Positions 1-7,597 are shown, counted from the stretch's first letter. The stretch is DNA of 64,000 nt from Nocardia sp. SYP-A9097 (GCF_009649815.1 NZ_WJIC01000010.1:1-64000), one strand, 5' to 3'. A program made the numbers and translations. The notes: a model not told the origin generated them from the sequence alone.

Positions 1-174
1 TCAAACGCCAGCAAAAAGTATTTGCTGACTAAATGTCCAACCTTCACACACGGGGGTGTGGAAGGCCGGAACCAATAAATTATTGGCACTGACATTCATC
101 GACACACTATTGAGTTCTCAAAGAACAGGCGCACAAATCATCCGGCCGTTTTATCGGCTCTCAGAAGGGGCAAC
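1..174 (-). other. 5' leader of an rRNA operon (16S gene lies beyond the left edge)
   Basis: Read on the minus strand, positions 127-103 carry the motif TGTTCTTTGAGAACTCAATA, the boxA-type antitermination element that precedes 16S rRNA in actinobacteria. Three further inverted repeats follow toward the edge: 86-72 (CCAATAA/TTATTGG), 65-41 (CCTTCACAC/GTGTGGAAGG) and 27-11 (AGCAAA/TTTGCT). These are typical of the structured leader processed by RNase III. The 16S 5' end itself is not in the window. The leader lies just downstream of tyrS in the same direction, a placement I also know from relatives. Confidence 0.75.
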
Positions 175-180
175 TTTTCC

Positions 181-209
181 AGCCTAACGGCCGAGTCCCA
201 CAGAGTCAA
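181..209 (-). promoter_or_regulatory. rRNA promoter, downstream (P1-like)
   Basis: On the minus strand TTGACT (209-204) is followed after exactly 17 bases by TAGGCT (186-181). This is a near-consensus housekeeping promoter, very like mycobacterial rrn promoters. Predicted start of transcription is near 174, directly before the boxA leader. Confidence 0.75.
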
Positions 210-339
210 GCCCCGGGTTCGGATCGTTTCGCAGGCCGCCAGGCGCTCCTCGTACTACCTCGTTTCCGGATCCTCGTTTCCAGCTTCTGAGCTGGGCGTT
301 TGGCATCCGGTCGGTGTCCGTGTCGCTCTGACCTGGAAT

Positions 340-368
340 AAGTTACGTGGCGGGAAACGGAACGTCAA
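340..368 (-). promoter_or_regulatory. rRNA promoter, upstream (tandem)
   Basis: On the minus strand TTGACG (368-363) and TAACTT (345-340) are separated by 17 bases, again a good housekeeping promoter. It lies about 160 bases upstream of the other rrn promoter and inside the tyrS-rrn intergenic region. Between the two promoters GGAAACGAGG is repeated twice (near 257-282). Confidence 0.6.
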
Positions 369-470
369 ATCGCCTGGTCACGGTCGTGTCGTCGCAGGTC
401 GGAAGGGCGCGCGACCGGCCGTTTCCCGACCTGGGCCACTGATTTGTGACCCAGGTCATGGAAAACAAGA

Positions 471-1757
471 TCAATCGGCTTTGCGGACGCCCGCGAAGTT
501 CTTCTTGCCGCGACGCAGGACCAGCCAGCGTCCATGCAGGTAGTCGGAGTCCGAGGGGGTCCACTCCAGGTCGGAGACGCGTTCGTTGTTCACCGATGCG
601 CCACCCTCATTGACAGCGCGACGGGCCGCGGCGCGACTTTCGGAAAGGCCGCTGGACACCAGCAGGTCGACAATCGTCGATTCGGCGCCGGCCTCGGCGA
701 CCTTGCCGTCCACCGCGGCCTCGGTCAGTGCGGCGGCGAGGGTCGACTCGTTCAGATCGCGGAGTTCACCGCGACCGAACAGGGCCGTACTGGCCAGCTG
801 CGCCGAGCGGGTGTGCTCCTCGCCGTGCACGAGCGTGGTCATCTCCGCGGCCAGCCGGCGCTGCGCCTCCCGGGCGTGCGGGCGCTCGGCGGTGGCGGCC
901 TCCAGCTCGTCCAGTTCCTCACGGGACAGGAAGGTGAACCAGCGCAGGTAGCGGACCACATCCGCGTCGGCGGTATTCACGAAGTACTGGTACCAGGCGT
1001 AGGGGCTGGTCATCTCCGGATCGAGCCAGAGGCTGCCGCCACCGGTGGACTTGCCGAACTTCTTGCCATCGGCCGAGGTCACCAGGGGGACGGTGAGGGC
1101 GTGTACGTGCTCGCCGTCGACACGGCGGTTCAGCTCCACGCCAGCGATGATGTTGCCCCACTGATCGGAGCCGCCGACCTGCAGCGTGCAGCCGTGGTTG
1201 CGGCGCAACTGCAGGAAGTCGTTGGCCTGCAACAGCATGTAGGAGAACTCGGTGTAGGACATGCCGTCGCCCTCCAGGCGGCGCTTGACCGTATCCCGGG
1301 CCAGCATGACGTTCACCGAGAAGTGCTTGCCGATATCGCGCAGGAAGGTGACCGCGCTGAGCGGGCCGGTCCAATCCATATTGTTCGCGATGATGGCGCC
1401 AGTGGGCGAATCGTCGATATCGACGAACCGCTCGAGCTGGGAGCGGATGCGCCCGGCCCATTCGGCCACGGTGTCGGTGGAGTTCATGGTGCGCTCGCCC
1501 ACGTCACGCGGATCGCCGATCAGGCCGGTGGCTCCACCCGCGAGCACCACGGGGCGATTGCCGGCGCGCTGAAAACGCTTGAGCGCCAACAGGGGAACCA
1601 GGTGCCCGGCATGCAGGCTCGCCGCGGTGGGATCGAATCCGGCATAGAGGGTGATCGGCCCCTTGGCCAGTTCCGCACGCAAAGCGTCCAGATCGGTGGA
1701 CTGCGCGATCAATCCGCGCCAAGTCAGTTCATCAATGATGTCGCCGTTCACGCTCAC
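471..1757 (-). CDS. tyrS: Tyrosyl-tRNA synthetase
   Basis: Class I aminoacyl-tRNA synthetase that charges tRNA-Tyr in the cytoplasm. The 428-residue protein has the family's normal length. Visible signatures are HAGH (residues 49-52, the HIGH motif) after the FDPTA segment, the QVGGSDQWGNI tyrosine-binding stretch (about 193-203), KFGKS (233-237, the KMSKS loop) and a C-terminal S4-like RNA-binding region from about 360. It starts with GTG (1757), with a GGAAAG upstream as a modest ribosome-binding site. The rRNA operon leader lies just downstream, and mpg is a few genes upstream as in M. tuberculosis (Rv1688-Rv1689). The 230-base upstream region is full of hairpins. Confidence 0.97.
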   Translation of the reverse strand: MSVNGDIIDELTWRGLIAQSTDLDALRAELAKGPITLYAGFDPTAASLHAGHLVPLLALKRFQRAGNRPVVLAGGATGLIGDPRDVGERTMNSTDTVAEWAGRIRSQLERFVDIDDSPTGAIIANNMDWTGPLSAVTFLRDIGKHFSVNVMLARDTVKRRLEGDGMSYTEFSYMLLQANDFLQLRRNHGCTLQVGGSDQWGNIIAGVELNRRVDGEHVHALTVPLVTSADGKKFGKSTGGGSLWLDPEMTSPYAWYQYFVNTADADVVRYLRWFTFLSREELDELEAATAERPHAREAQRRLAAEMTTLVHGEEHTRSAQLASTALFGRGELRDLNESTLAAALTEAAVDGKVAEAGAESTIVDLLVSSGLSESRAAARRAVNEGGASVNNERVSDLEWTPSDSDYLHGRWLVLRRGKKNFAGVRKAD

Positions 1758-1797
1758 CTATCTTTCCGCACCTGGGATGCCCGCTGACCAGCAGGTC

Positions 1798-1838
1798 GGC
1801 CCCGGCCCTCTCGACAGCGTGTCGAGAGGACCGGGGCC
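1798..1838 (-). terminator. Strong hairpin upstream of tyrS
   Basis: A 19-bp stem with one mismatch (GGCCCCGG..CTCTCGACA, loop GCG) lies about 40 bases before the tyrS start codon. There is no T-run, so it could be a Rho-independent-like terminator for upstream transcription, or a regulatory structure in the tyrS leader. A T-box core is not visible. Confidence 0.5.
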
Positions 1839-1894
1839 GGCCGGATCACTTCGTTCTCAGCTCGCGAGCAAGCCCCGCCTGCGAACGCGAGAAA

Positions 1895-1922
1895 CGGATG
1901 AGGGCGTCGCCGCTCTCATCCG
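1895..1922 (-). other. Hairpin in the DoxX-tyrS intergenic region
   Basis: Inverted repeat CGGATGAG/CTCATCCG with a 12-base loop, the middle of three consecutive hairpins in this gap. Role unknown. Confidence 0.35.
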
Positions 1923-1931
1923 CACGCGACC

Positions 1932-1963
1932 GATCCGCCTCCGAGCGTCCTCGGAGGCGGATC
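1932..1963 (-). terminator. Hairpin after the DoxX gene
   Basis: A perfect 13-bp stem (GATCCGCCTCCGA/TCGGAGGCGGATC, 6-base loop) begins 25 bases beyond the DoxX stop codon. The position suggests a terminator for that gene, although there is no downstream T-run. Confidence 0.45.
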
Positions 1964-1988
1964 TTGCGTCGAAGCAATATTCAAGAGG

Positions 1989-2417
1989 TCAGTGCTCGAG
2001 CAGGTTGGTGAAGGTGGCGAAGGAGGCACGGCGCTCGTAGGCGATCCAGGCGAACATGACCGCCAGGATCAGCGGGAAGGGGGCCAGGGCCGGGGCATCC
2101 AGGAGGAAGATCTGGGTGAGGGCGGCCAGCACGGTGGTGATGGACAGGCCGGCGGCGGCCGGGCCGGTCAGGCGGGGAACCAGCAGGCCGATGCCGCCGG
2201 AGACCTCGACCACGCCGGTGAAGTAGCGGAACCAGTCACCCCAGCCGATGGTCCGGAACGCCTCGACGGCGTCGTGCTGGCCGACCAGCTTCGGCAGGCC
2301 CGAGGCGATGATGAAGAAGAGGCCGAACACGATCTGCAGGGTCCACAGAACGCGATTGCGGGTCTTGCCGGGGGTGGTGGCGGAGAGGGTCAGGGCGGAG
2401 GCGGTGGTGGCGGTCAT
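1989..2417 (-). CDS. DoxX family membrane protein
   Basis: Small integral membrane protein of 142 residues with four hydrophobic segments (about residues 23-42, 62-79, 84-104 and 108-126), the DoxX/DUF4870-like pattern including FGLFFIIASGLPKL and the mid-protein GGIGLLVPRL turn. DoxX proteins are linked to redox or thiol stress in mycobacteria, but the substrate here is unknown. An upstream in-frame start at 2465 exists. I prefer ATG 2417 because AGAAGGAAA lies 8 bases before it. A GntR-family regulator gene lies just upstream on the same strand and may control it. Confidence 0.8.
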   Translation of the reverse strand: MTATTASALTLSATTPGKTRNRVLWTLQIVFGLFFIIASGLPKLVGQHDAVEAFRTIGWGDWFRYFTGVVEVSGGIGLLVPRLTGPAAAGLSITTVLAALTQIFLLDAPALAPFPLILAVMFAWIAYERRASFATFTNLLEH

Positions 2418-2554
2418 GTCGAGTTTCCTTCTGGGGCTTGCGAGTTCGGGGTTGAACTCGGTCATTGGTACAGACGGGGCCCGTTGCGGAAACTCATCGG
2501 CGACGGCGGAGAAATTTTCAACGACCGCGTTTTGCCTGCTCAGTGGCTGATTCT

Positions 2555-3223
2555 TCAGGTGAGCGCGGTCTTCAGGGAGGTGAGGTGGATGCGGCTGGCG
2601 GTGGTCGCGGCCTCCGGCTTGCGCGCGCGGATCGCTACATAGAGGTCTTCGTGCGCGTCATGGTCGGCGGCCGGGTTCGCGATGGGTTTGATGCGGAGCA
2701 TGTCGATCATGGCGCGGCGCAGGCGCGGAACGAAGGCGTTGAACATCTCCAGCAGGATGTCATTGTGCGCGGCGACGATGATCGTGCGATGGAAGGCGGT
2801 ATCGGCATCGACCAGGGCCCCCGCCGAATCGGCTGCCTCGGCGCGAGCGGTGAGGGCGCGCAATATGTTTCGCAGGTCCGCGGGGGTGCGGCGTTCGGCG
2901 GCGAGGGCGGCGGCTTCGGCCTCGATGGCTATGCGGGCCTCTATGACGGCGGTGATGTCGGCGCGCCGTAGCACCGCGTCCCAGTCTTCGGTCACATCCA
3001 GGGCGGTGACGAAAACGCCGGCACCCTGGCGGCTTTCGAGGACGCCTTTGCCCGCGAGTTCGCGGATGGCCTCACGCAGGGTGGAGCGGCCGACGCCGAG
3101 TTGCGCGGCCAGGGTGGTCTCGCCGGGTAGCCGGTGGCCGAGCTCCCACTCCCCCGCGCGCAGCCGATCGAGTAGGACCTCTGCGGCTTGGGCGGCGAGT
3201 GGGTAACGCTGGACCTGGGGCAT
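2555..3223 (-). CDS. FadR/GntR-family transcriptional regulator
   Basis: 222-residue regulator. The N-terminal winged helix (residues 5-72, with LPGETTLAAQLGVGRSTLREAIRELAGKG as the recognition region) is followed by an all-helical FCD ligand-binding domain (about 85-215). That domain carries the usual acidic and histidine positions for metal or organic-acid binding (DTAFH near 143, H near 164, H near 190). The effector is unknown. It is transcribed divergently from the leucine-leader/leuA unit, with only 55 bases between its ATG and the leader peptide, and in tandem with the DoxX gene. Either neighbour could be a target. Confidence 0.88.
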   Translation of the reverse strand: MPQVQRYPLAAQAAEVLLDRLRAGEWELGHRLPGETTLAAQLGVGRSTLREAIRELAGKGVLESRQGAGVFVTALDVTEDWDAVLRRADITAVIEARIAIEAEAAALAAERRTPADLRNILRALTARAEAADSAGALVDADTAFHRTIIVAAHNDILLEMFNAFVPRLRRAMIDMLRIKPIANPAADHDAHEDLYVAIRARKPEAATTASRIHLTSLKTALT

Positions 3224-3242
3224 ATCCGGTTTGCCTCTCTAC

Positions 3243-3271
3243 TTGTCTGAGGAGTGATTGCCATCTAGTCT
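3243..3271 (+). promoter_or_regulatory. Promoter of the leucine leader/leuA unit
   Basis: TTGTCT (3243-3248) and TAGTCT (3266-3271) are separated by 17 bases. Transcription should begin 7-8 bases after the -10, at 3278-3279, which is the A of the leader-peptide ATG. That implies a leaderless transcript. The -10 is embedded in a small palindrome (CTAGTCTAG) that could also be an operator. Confidence 0.6.
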
Positions 3272-3278
3272 AGGCGAC

Positions 3279-3326
3279 ATGACTCAGGGTGTGCTGCTTC
3301 TCCTTCTTCGCCGCGGCGGGGTTTGA
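3279..3326 (+). CDS. leuA leader peptide with five consecutive leucine codons
   Basis: A 15-codon ORF, MTQGVLLLLLRRGGV, contains CTG CTT CTC CTT CTT in a row and ends with TGA at 3324-3326. It sits between the promoter and the leuA-like gene, exactly where a transcription-attenuation leader is expected. Attenuation of leuA by Leu-rich leader peptides is established in actinobacteria. Ribosome stalling on the Leu codons when leucyl-tRNA is scarce would favour read-through into the downstream gene. The start appears leaderless. Confidence 0.75.
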   Translation: MTQGVLLLLLRRGGV

Positions 3327-3396
3327 ACGACCGGCACCCTGCCCGCGGGTTGAGATGCTGCGCCGGTCTGCCTTCCGACGCGAAAGACAGCAAACC
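3327..3396 (+). promoter_or_regulatory. Probable leucine attenuator
   Basis: Immediately after the leader-peptide stop, GACCGGC (3329-3335) can pair with GCCGGTC (3362-3368). The second arm could alternatively engage downstream bases (CGG..CTG at 3364-3370 with CAG..CCG at 3388-3397), just before GTTTTCTT. Mutually exclusive pairings of this type are what an attenuator needs. The downstream stem is weak by eye, so the exact terminator is uncertain. Confidence 0.45.
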
Positions 3397-4788
3397 GTGT
3401 TTTCTTCCCAGAACTGGAATCGTCAGCAGCCCTCCGCCATGCCGTCACATCGGTATCGCGATGTGTACCAACGTGTTTCGGTACCACTGACCGAACGACA
3501 GTGGCCGGACAATCGCATCACCGAAGCGCCGCTGTGGGTGCCGGTGGATCTGCGGGACGGTAATCAGGCCCTGACCGAGCCGATGGACCCGGATCGCAAG
3601 CGGCGGTTCTTCGAAATGCTGGTGGCCATGGGCTACAAGGAGATCGAGGTCGGGTATCCGAGCGCCTCGCAGGCCGACTTCGACTTCGTGCGGTTGATCG
3701 GCAGCGAGGGGCTGGCCCCCGAGGATGTGTCGATCGTCGTATTCACCCCGGCGCGAAGGGATTTGATCGAGCGGACCGTGGAATCGGTGCGCGGAATCAC
3801 CAATGATGTTGTCCTGCACATGTATTGCGCCACCGCGCCGACCTGGCGGGATGTGGTGCTGGGTGCGTCCCGCGCGGACGTGGCCGAGCTGATCATGGCG
3901 GGTGCGCGCGACATTCTGGAGCTGGCAGGGGATCTGCCGAATGTGCGGTTCCAGTTCTCGCCGGAGGTGTTCATGCTGACCGAACCGGATTTCGTGCTGG
4001 ACATCTGCGATCGGATCACCACGTTGTGGGATGCGCGTCCGGAGCGCCCCGTGGTGCTGAATCTGCCGGCGACCGTCGAGGTGGCGACGCCGAATGTGTA
4101 CGCCGATCAGATCGAGTACATGCACCGGAATCTGGCGCGCCGGGACAGCGTCATCCTGTCGGTGCATCCGCACAATGATCGCGGCACCGGTATCGCCTGT
4201 GCGGAGCTGGCGGTGCTGGCCGGGGCGCAGCGGGTGGAGGGCTGCGTATTCGGTAATGGTGAGCGCACCGGCAATGTGGATCTGGCCGTGCTGGCGCTGA
4301 ATCTGCATGCGCAGGGCGTGGATCCGATGATCGACTTCTCCGATATCGACCGGGTGCGCGAGACCGTGGAGTACTGCACGCGGCTGCCGATTCACGACCG
4401 GCATCCCTATGCCGGTGATCTGGTGTACACCGCGTTCTCGGGGACGCATCAGGACGCCATCAAGAAGGGGTTCGCCGAGCATCGGGCGCGAGCGCAGCGG
4501 TTGGGTTTGCCCGAGCGTGAAATCCCTTGGCAGATACCGTATCTGCCGATAGATCCGGCCGATGTGGGGCGATCCTATGATGCGGTGATCCGGGTGAATT
4601 CGCAGTCCGGCAAGGGTGGTATCGCGTACCTGCTGCAGCAGGAGTACGGGATCGAGATGTCGCGGCGCACGCAGATCGAATTCGCCCGGCATGTGCAGCG
4701 ATACCTGGATCGCACGGGTACCGAGGTATCGGCGCAGAGGCTGCGGGAGCTGTATGCCGAGGTGTACGAGGCCGATTCGATGGCGTGA
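3397..4788 (+). CDS. leuA: 2-Isopropylmalate synthase-like enzyme, short form lacking the regulatory domain
   Basis: Condenses acetyl-CoA with 2-ketoisovalerate, the first step of leucine synthesis. The HMGL-like TIM barrel is complete: VDLRDGNQAL with catalytic Arg/Asp, the KEIEVGYPSAS strand, the HPHNDRGTG metal site, GNGERTGNVDL and the DLVYTAFSGTHQDAIKKG segment. At about 463 residues it stops after subdomain II (NSQSGKGG...), whereas actinobacterial LeuA is usually near 600 residues with a C-terminal leucine-binding dimer domain. It is therefore probably not feedback-inhibited in the usual way. Start chosen at GTG 3397 because residues SSQNWNRQQPSAMPSHRYR align with the N-terminus of mycobacterial LeuA. 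ATG 3439 is an alternative. It may be a second leuA paralogue. Confidence 0.85.
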   Translation: MFSSQNWNRQQPSAMPSHRYRDVYQRVSVPLTERQWPDNRITEAPLWVPVDLRDGNQALTEPMDPDRKRRFFEMLVAMGYKEIEVGYPSASQADFDFVRLIGSEGLAPEDVSIVVFTPARRDLIERTVESVRGITNDVVLHMYCATAPTWRDVVLGASRADVAELIMAGARDILELAGDLPNVRFQFSPEVFMLTEPDFVLDICDRITTLWDARPERPVVLNLPATVEVATPNVYADQIEYMHRNLARRDSVILSVHPHNDRGTGIACAELAVLAGAQRVEGCVFGNGERTGNVDLAVLALNLHAQGVDPMIDFSDIDRVRETVEYCTRLPIHDRHPYAGDLVYTAFSGTHQDAIKKGFAEHRARAQRLGLPEREIPWQIPYLPIDPADVGRSYDAVIRVNSQSGKGGIAYLLQQEYGIEMSRRTQIEFARHVQRYLDRTGTEVSAQRLRELYAEVYEADSMA

Positions 4789-5346
4789 TCAGCCTTCGTC
4801 GCGACCTCCGGCGAGCCGCTGCTCCAATTCGGTGACGCGGCGTTCGAGCGCGGCAATGCGCTGTTCGATGAGACTGGGGCCTCGCACAGGTCTGGCCGCC
4901 GCGGAATCCACTGCGGGGGTGTGCAATTCGAGTACCCTGGCGCGCACCGCCGCGGTGTGTACATCCATTGCGTTGAGGACCTGGGCGGCGACGCCCTGGC
5001 CCTCGACGATCAAGGCGAGTAGCAGGTGTTCGGTCCCGATCTCGCGGTGTCCCAACTGGATTGATTGCTCCAGGGACAGTTGGAGCACCTGTTTCGCGCG
5101 CGGTGTGAAGGGAACATGGCCGGATGGTTCGTGCGCGCCGCGCCCGATGATCGTCTCGACGCGATCGCGCACTTCCTTCAGGTCGACCGCAAGATCGGCG
5201 AGCACCCGTGCGGCCACTCCCTCGCCTTCGCGAAGTATTCCCAGCAGGAGGTGTTCGGTGCCGATGTAGTCGTGATTGAGCAGCTTGCCCTCGTCCTGAG
5301 CGAGCACGACAGCTCGGCGGGCGTGATCGGTGAAACGCTCGAACAT
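4789..5346 (-). CDS. Stand-alone Clp N-terminal domain protein (ClpC/MecB adaptor-like)
   Basis: 185 residues containing two tandem Clp_N repeats. The first runs from MFERFTDHARRAVVLAQDEG with the NHDYIGTEHLLLGIL core, and the second has FTPRAKQVLQLSLEQ with REIGTEHLLLALI. A short coiled coil follows (RIAALERRVTELEQRLAG). There is no Walker motif and no AAA+ module, so it is not an ATPase. It is only the substrate or adaptor-docking part of ClpC. It might compete with or recruit substrates to ClpC, which is inference. Its stop codon abuts the leuA stop head to head with no gap. Confidence 0.85.
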   Translation of the reverse strand: MFERFTDHARRAVVLAQDEGKLLNHDYIGTEHLLLGILREGEGVAARVLADLAVDLKEVRDRVETIIGRGAHEPSGHVPFTPRAKQVLQLSLEQSIQLGHREIGTEHLLLALIVEGQGVAAQVLNAMDVHTAAVRARVLELHTPAVDSAAARPVRGPSLIEQRIAALERRVTELEQRLAGGRDEG

Positions 5347-5433
5347 GGACGACCCCCTAGTACGGCACTGTCCCCTTCCACGGTAGACCGGGTTGGGGGC
5401 GGGTTTGCCGGATCCGCTGTTGTGCGGCGGTTA

Positions 5434-6057
5434 TCAGGCGGGGCGGTCCAGGCGTGGGGCGCGCGGGCTGCGCCGGTAGGCGGAGACGGCGGGTGAGTCG
5501 GTAAGCCAGAGTCGCCAGGGGCGGTCGGCGGCCAGGCTCACGCCGACGCGGGGTCCGGCGGAAATCATTGCGGGGTCGGTAATTTCGGGTGCGAGCTGGA
5601 GATGTATCGGCGATTTCGGGTCGAAGAGGTCGATTCCGTAGTCGCGTAATGTGATTCCGAGGGCGCTGCCGACATTGCCGGGGCCTCTGGCGAGTGCGGT
5701 ATCGGTGCGCGCTGCCGGGCGCCGGGCGCGCGCTTCGTCGTGTCCGGCAGTGATCTCGCCCGCACGAATGAGAACGGCACTCGCGGTCCCATCGGGCCCG
5801 GTGACGACATTCACGCAGGTGTGCGTGCCGTAACTGAAGTAGACGTACAGCACGCCGGGCGGGCCGAACATGACCGCATTGCGTGGGGTGCGGCCGCGGC
5901 CGGAGTGCGCGGCGGGGTCGTGCCAGGGGCCGGCGGGATCGCCGCCGTAGGCCTCGACCTCGACAATGCGCAGGCCGACGGGTCCGGACCACAGGGTCGC
6001 GCCGAGTAGTCGCCGGGCGGCGCGCAAGGGTTCGACGGCCAGTTGTTCGGCATCCAC
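5434..6057 (-). CDS. mpg: 3-Methyladenine DNA glycosylase (AAG/MPG family)
   Basis: Excises alkylated purines in base excision repair. About 207 residues, with the AAG-family blocks ARRLLGATLW, RIVEVEAYGG (the catalytic Glu), DPAAHSGRGRTPRNAVMFGPPG (the conserved ARTPRN-like loop), YVYFSYG.HTCVNVV, ALARGPGNVGSALGI and the C-terminal SAGPRVGVSLAADRPWRLWL. An in-frame extension upstream is low-complexity. I chose GTG 6057 (VDAEQLAVEPL) because homologues start at the same point. In M. tuberculosis mpg directly precedes tyrS; here four genes intervene. Confidence 0.92.
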   Translation of the reverse strand: MDAEQLAVEPLRAARRLLGATLWSGPVGLRIVEVEAYGGDPAGPWHDPAAHSGRGRTPRNAVMFGPPGVLYVYFSYGTHTCVNVVTGPDGTASAVLIRAGEITAGHDEARARRPAARTDTALARGPGNVGSALGITLRDYGIDLFDPKSPIHLQLAPEITDPAMISAGPRVGVSLAADRPWRLWLTDSPAVSAYRRSPRAPRLDRPA

Positions 6058-6121
6058 GACAGGCCATTGTTCCGGAGCGCCGTCCCGGGCGTGGACTCGG
6101 GACGGCGGACCGGTCAGCCGG

Positions 6122-6445
6122 TTACAGCCACTGCGAGACGCCGCCGTGGTGCGAGCAGGTGCCGCGATGGTGCTGACTGAAACTGTAGGTACCGTCGCCG
6201 CAGCGGGCGGTGGCTCCGTTGGGCGCGGTGTCGGACTGGATCGGGCGTTGTACGCAATTGCCGTCGACGTTCTCATAGTCGGCGGCGGGGCAGGATGCCT
6301 CCATGAGGACCGGCGCGGCGGTGGCCGGGGCCGAGGTGAAGGCGGCCGCGCCCATCATCGCGGCGAACAGGGCGGGCAGTGCGGAACGCTTTGCCAGCGC
6401 GACGGACCGGCCGATCAGGGCAGGTCGGGTTCCCCCAAAACGCAT
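6122..6445 (-). CDS. Secreted DUF3761-type protein
   Basis: 107 residues. An N-terminal signal peptide (LAKRSALPALFAAMMGAAAFTSAPATAAP, likely cleaved after the second half of that stretch) is followed by a short mature domain. The mature part has four cysteines and the C-terminal motif CGDGTYSFSQHHRGTCSHHGGV, characteristic of DUF3761. That motif places Cys and His residues where a metal or disulfide site could form, but no function is known. ATG 6445 is preceded by AGAAGGATT, a strong ribosome-binding site, so I prefer it to the upstream in-frame start at 6487. Confidence 0.75.
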   Translation of the reverse strand: MRFGGTRPALIGRSVALAKRSALPALFAAMMGAAAFTSAPATAAPVLMEASCPAADYENVDGNCVQRPIQSDTAPNGATARCGDGTYSFSQHHRGTCSHHGGVSQWL

Positions 6446-6542
6446 TCGGAATCCTTCTAGCAGTACGGTTTTCGACCGAGGAAACAAACATCCCCCCGGA
6501 TTGAGCCGCGCCAGCGTAGCGCGCGCCTGCTACCGGTGACGC

Positions 6543-6572
6543 GCCATCGCAGCGAGATTGGCACGCGATGGC
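6543..6572 (-). other. Hairpin downstream of the ECF sigma gene
   Basis: GCCATCGC and GCGATGGC form a perfect 8-bp stem with a 14-base loop, 60 bases past the sigma-factor stop. It may act as a terminator but lacks a T-run. Confidence 0.3.
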
Positions 6573-6632
6573 AGCGGGTGCGCACGGACTGGCGTATGCC
6601 GTCGGCCATAGACCTGCCCGGTTACCGTCTCG

Positions 6633-7547
6633 CTAATCCGTTGTGGGCTGCGGGATTTCGACACCGGCCGGCTGCAGACCGGCGAGCTTGTCCGGATTTA
6701 CCTGGAAGCGCAGATTCTCGATGCGGCCATCGACCTGGTCGAAGGTGAGCACGCCCATGACATAGTCGCCGATCTTGCCGACCATGCCGAGTTCGCCATT
6801 GATGACCGCGGTTTCGAAGTAGATGCCCGCGCAGATCGGCTTGGCCAGCACGCCGAGCATCCAGCGCGCCACGTGGTCCGGGCCGTGCAGCGGGCGGCGC
6901 GCGGCGGTGACCTTGCCGCCGCCGTCATTCCAGAGCGTCACCTCCGGTGCGAGCAGCTCCATGAGGGCATTGAGATCACCACCGTGGCAGGCGGCCATGA
7001 ACTTGCGGGTGATGTCCTGGCGCGCGGTGTCATCGGCGTCGAATCTCGGTCGGCGGGAGTGCACATGGTTGCGCGCACGATGCGAGATCTGCCGGACCGT
7101 GGTTTCGGGCCGGTCCAGGAAGCCACCGATCTCGGCGTGCGAGTAGCCGAAGACCTCGCGCAGCACGAAGACGGCGCGCTCGACCGGGGTGAGGGTTTCC
7201 AGGACCACCAGCATGGCGGTCGACACGGTGTCGGCCATTTCGGACTCCTGCGCGGCATCGGTGGTGGTGAGGAGCGGTTCGGGCAGCCACGGGCCCACAT
7301 AGGTTTCGCGGGTGGCGCGGGCGGAGGTGAGCCGGTTCAGGCACAGATTGGTTATGGCGCGGACCAGGTACGACTTGGGGTGCTCGATCGAATCATGGTC
7401 TGTGGCATGCCATTTGATCCAGGCGTCCTGCAGGATGTCCTCGGCGTCGGTCACGGTACCGAGCATCTGGTACGCGGTGCCGAAGAGCAGTCGGCGGTGC
7501 TCGACGAAGGGGTCCGTGTCGGTATCGCGATCCTGCATGGCATTCAT
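6633..7547 (-). CDS. sigJ: ECF41-family RNA polymerase sigma factor (SigJ-like)
   Basis: 304 residues. The sigma2 region (HRRLLFGTAYQMLGTVTDAEDILQDAWIKW) and sigma4 region (LTPVERAVFVLREVFGYSHAEIGGFL) are followed by a SnoaL-like domain of about 130 residues. The ECF41 signature pieces WLPEPLL (linker), DGGGK and NPDKL are all present. In this group the fused C-terminal domain both restrains and activates the factor in place of a membrane anti-sigma. The canonical partner, a carboxymuconolactone decarboxylase or oxidoreductase (COE), is not adjacent. The nearest divergent gene is a DsbA-like thiol oxidoreductase. An ECF41-type promoter lies 50 bases upstream, suggesting autoregulation. Confidence 0.92.
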   Translation of the reverse strand: MNAMQDRDTDTDPFVEHRRLLFGTAYQMLGTVTDAEDILQDAWIKWHATDHDSIEHPKSYLVRAITNLCLNRLTSARATRETYVGPWLPEPLLTTTDAAQESEMADTVSTAMLVVLETLTPVERAVFVLREVFGYSHAEIGGFLDRPETTVRQISHRARNHVHSRRPRFDADDTARQDITRKFMAACHGGDLNALMELLAPEVTLWNDGGGKVTAARRPLHGPDHVARWMLGVLAKPICAGIYFETAVINGELGMVGKIGDYVMGVLTFDQVDGRIENLRFQVNPDKLAGLQPAGVEIPQPTTD

Positions 7548-7597
7548 ATCTACCGGGCCTCGCGTTCGGAAGTCATGTTTGCGGAGTGCGGCTATGA

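Noticed and set aside
1..20. Start of the 16S rRNA gene
   Set aside because: The minus strand ends in GGCGTTTGA, which is not followed by or embedded in the conserved GAGAGTTTGATCCTGG start.
534..1787. Long plus-strand open frame opposite tyrS
   Set aside because: High-GC antisense shadow of a clear synthetase; Gly/Gln/His-rich and no recognisable domain.
1758..1988. T-box riboswitch in the tyrS leader
   Set aside because: No T-box core sequence or specifier-loop arrangement was seen; only generic hairpins.
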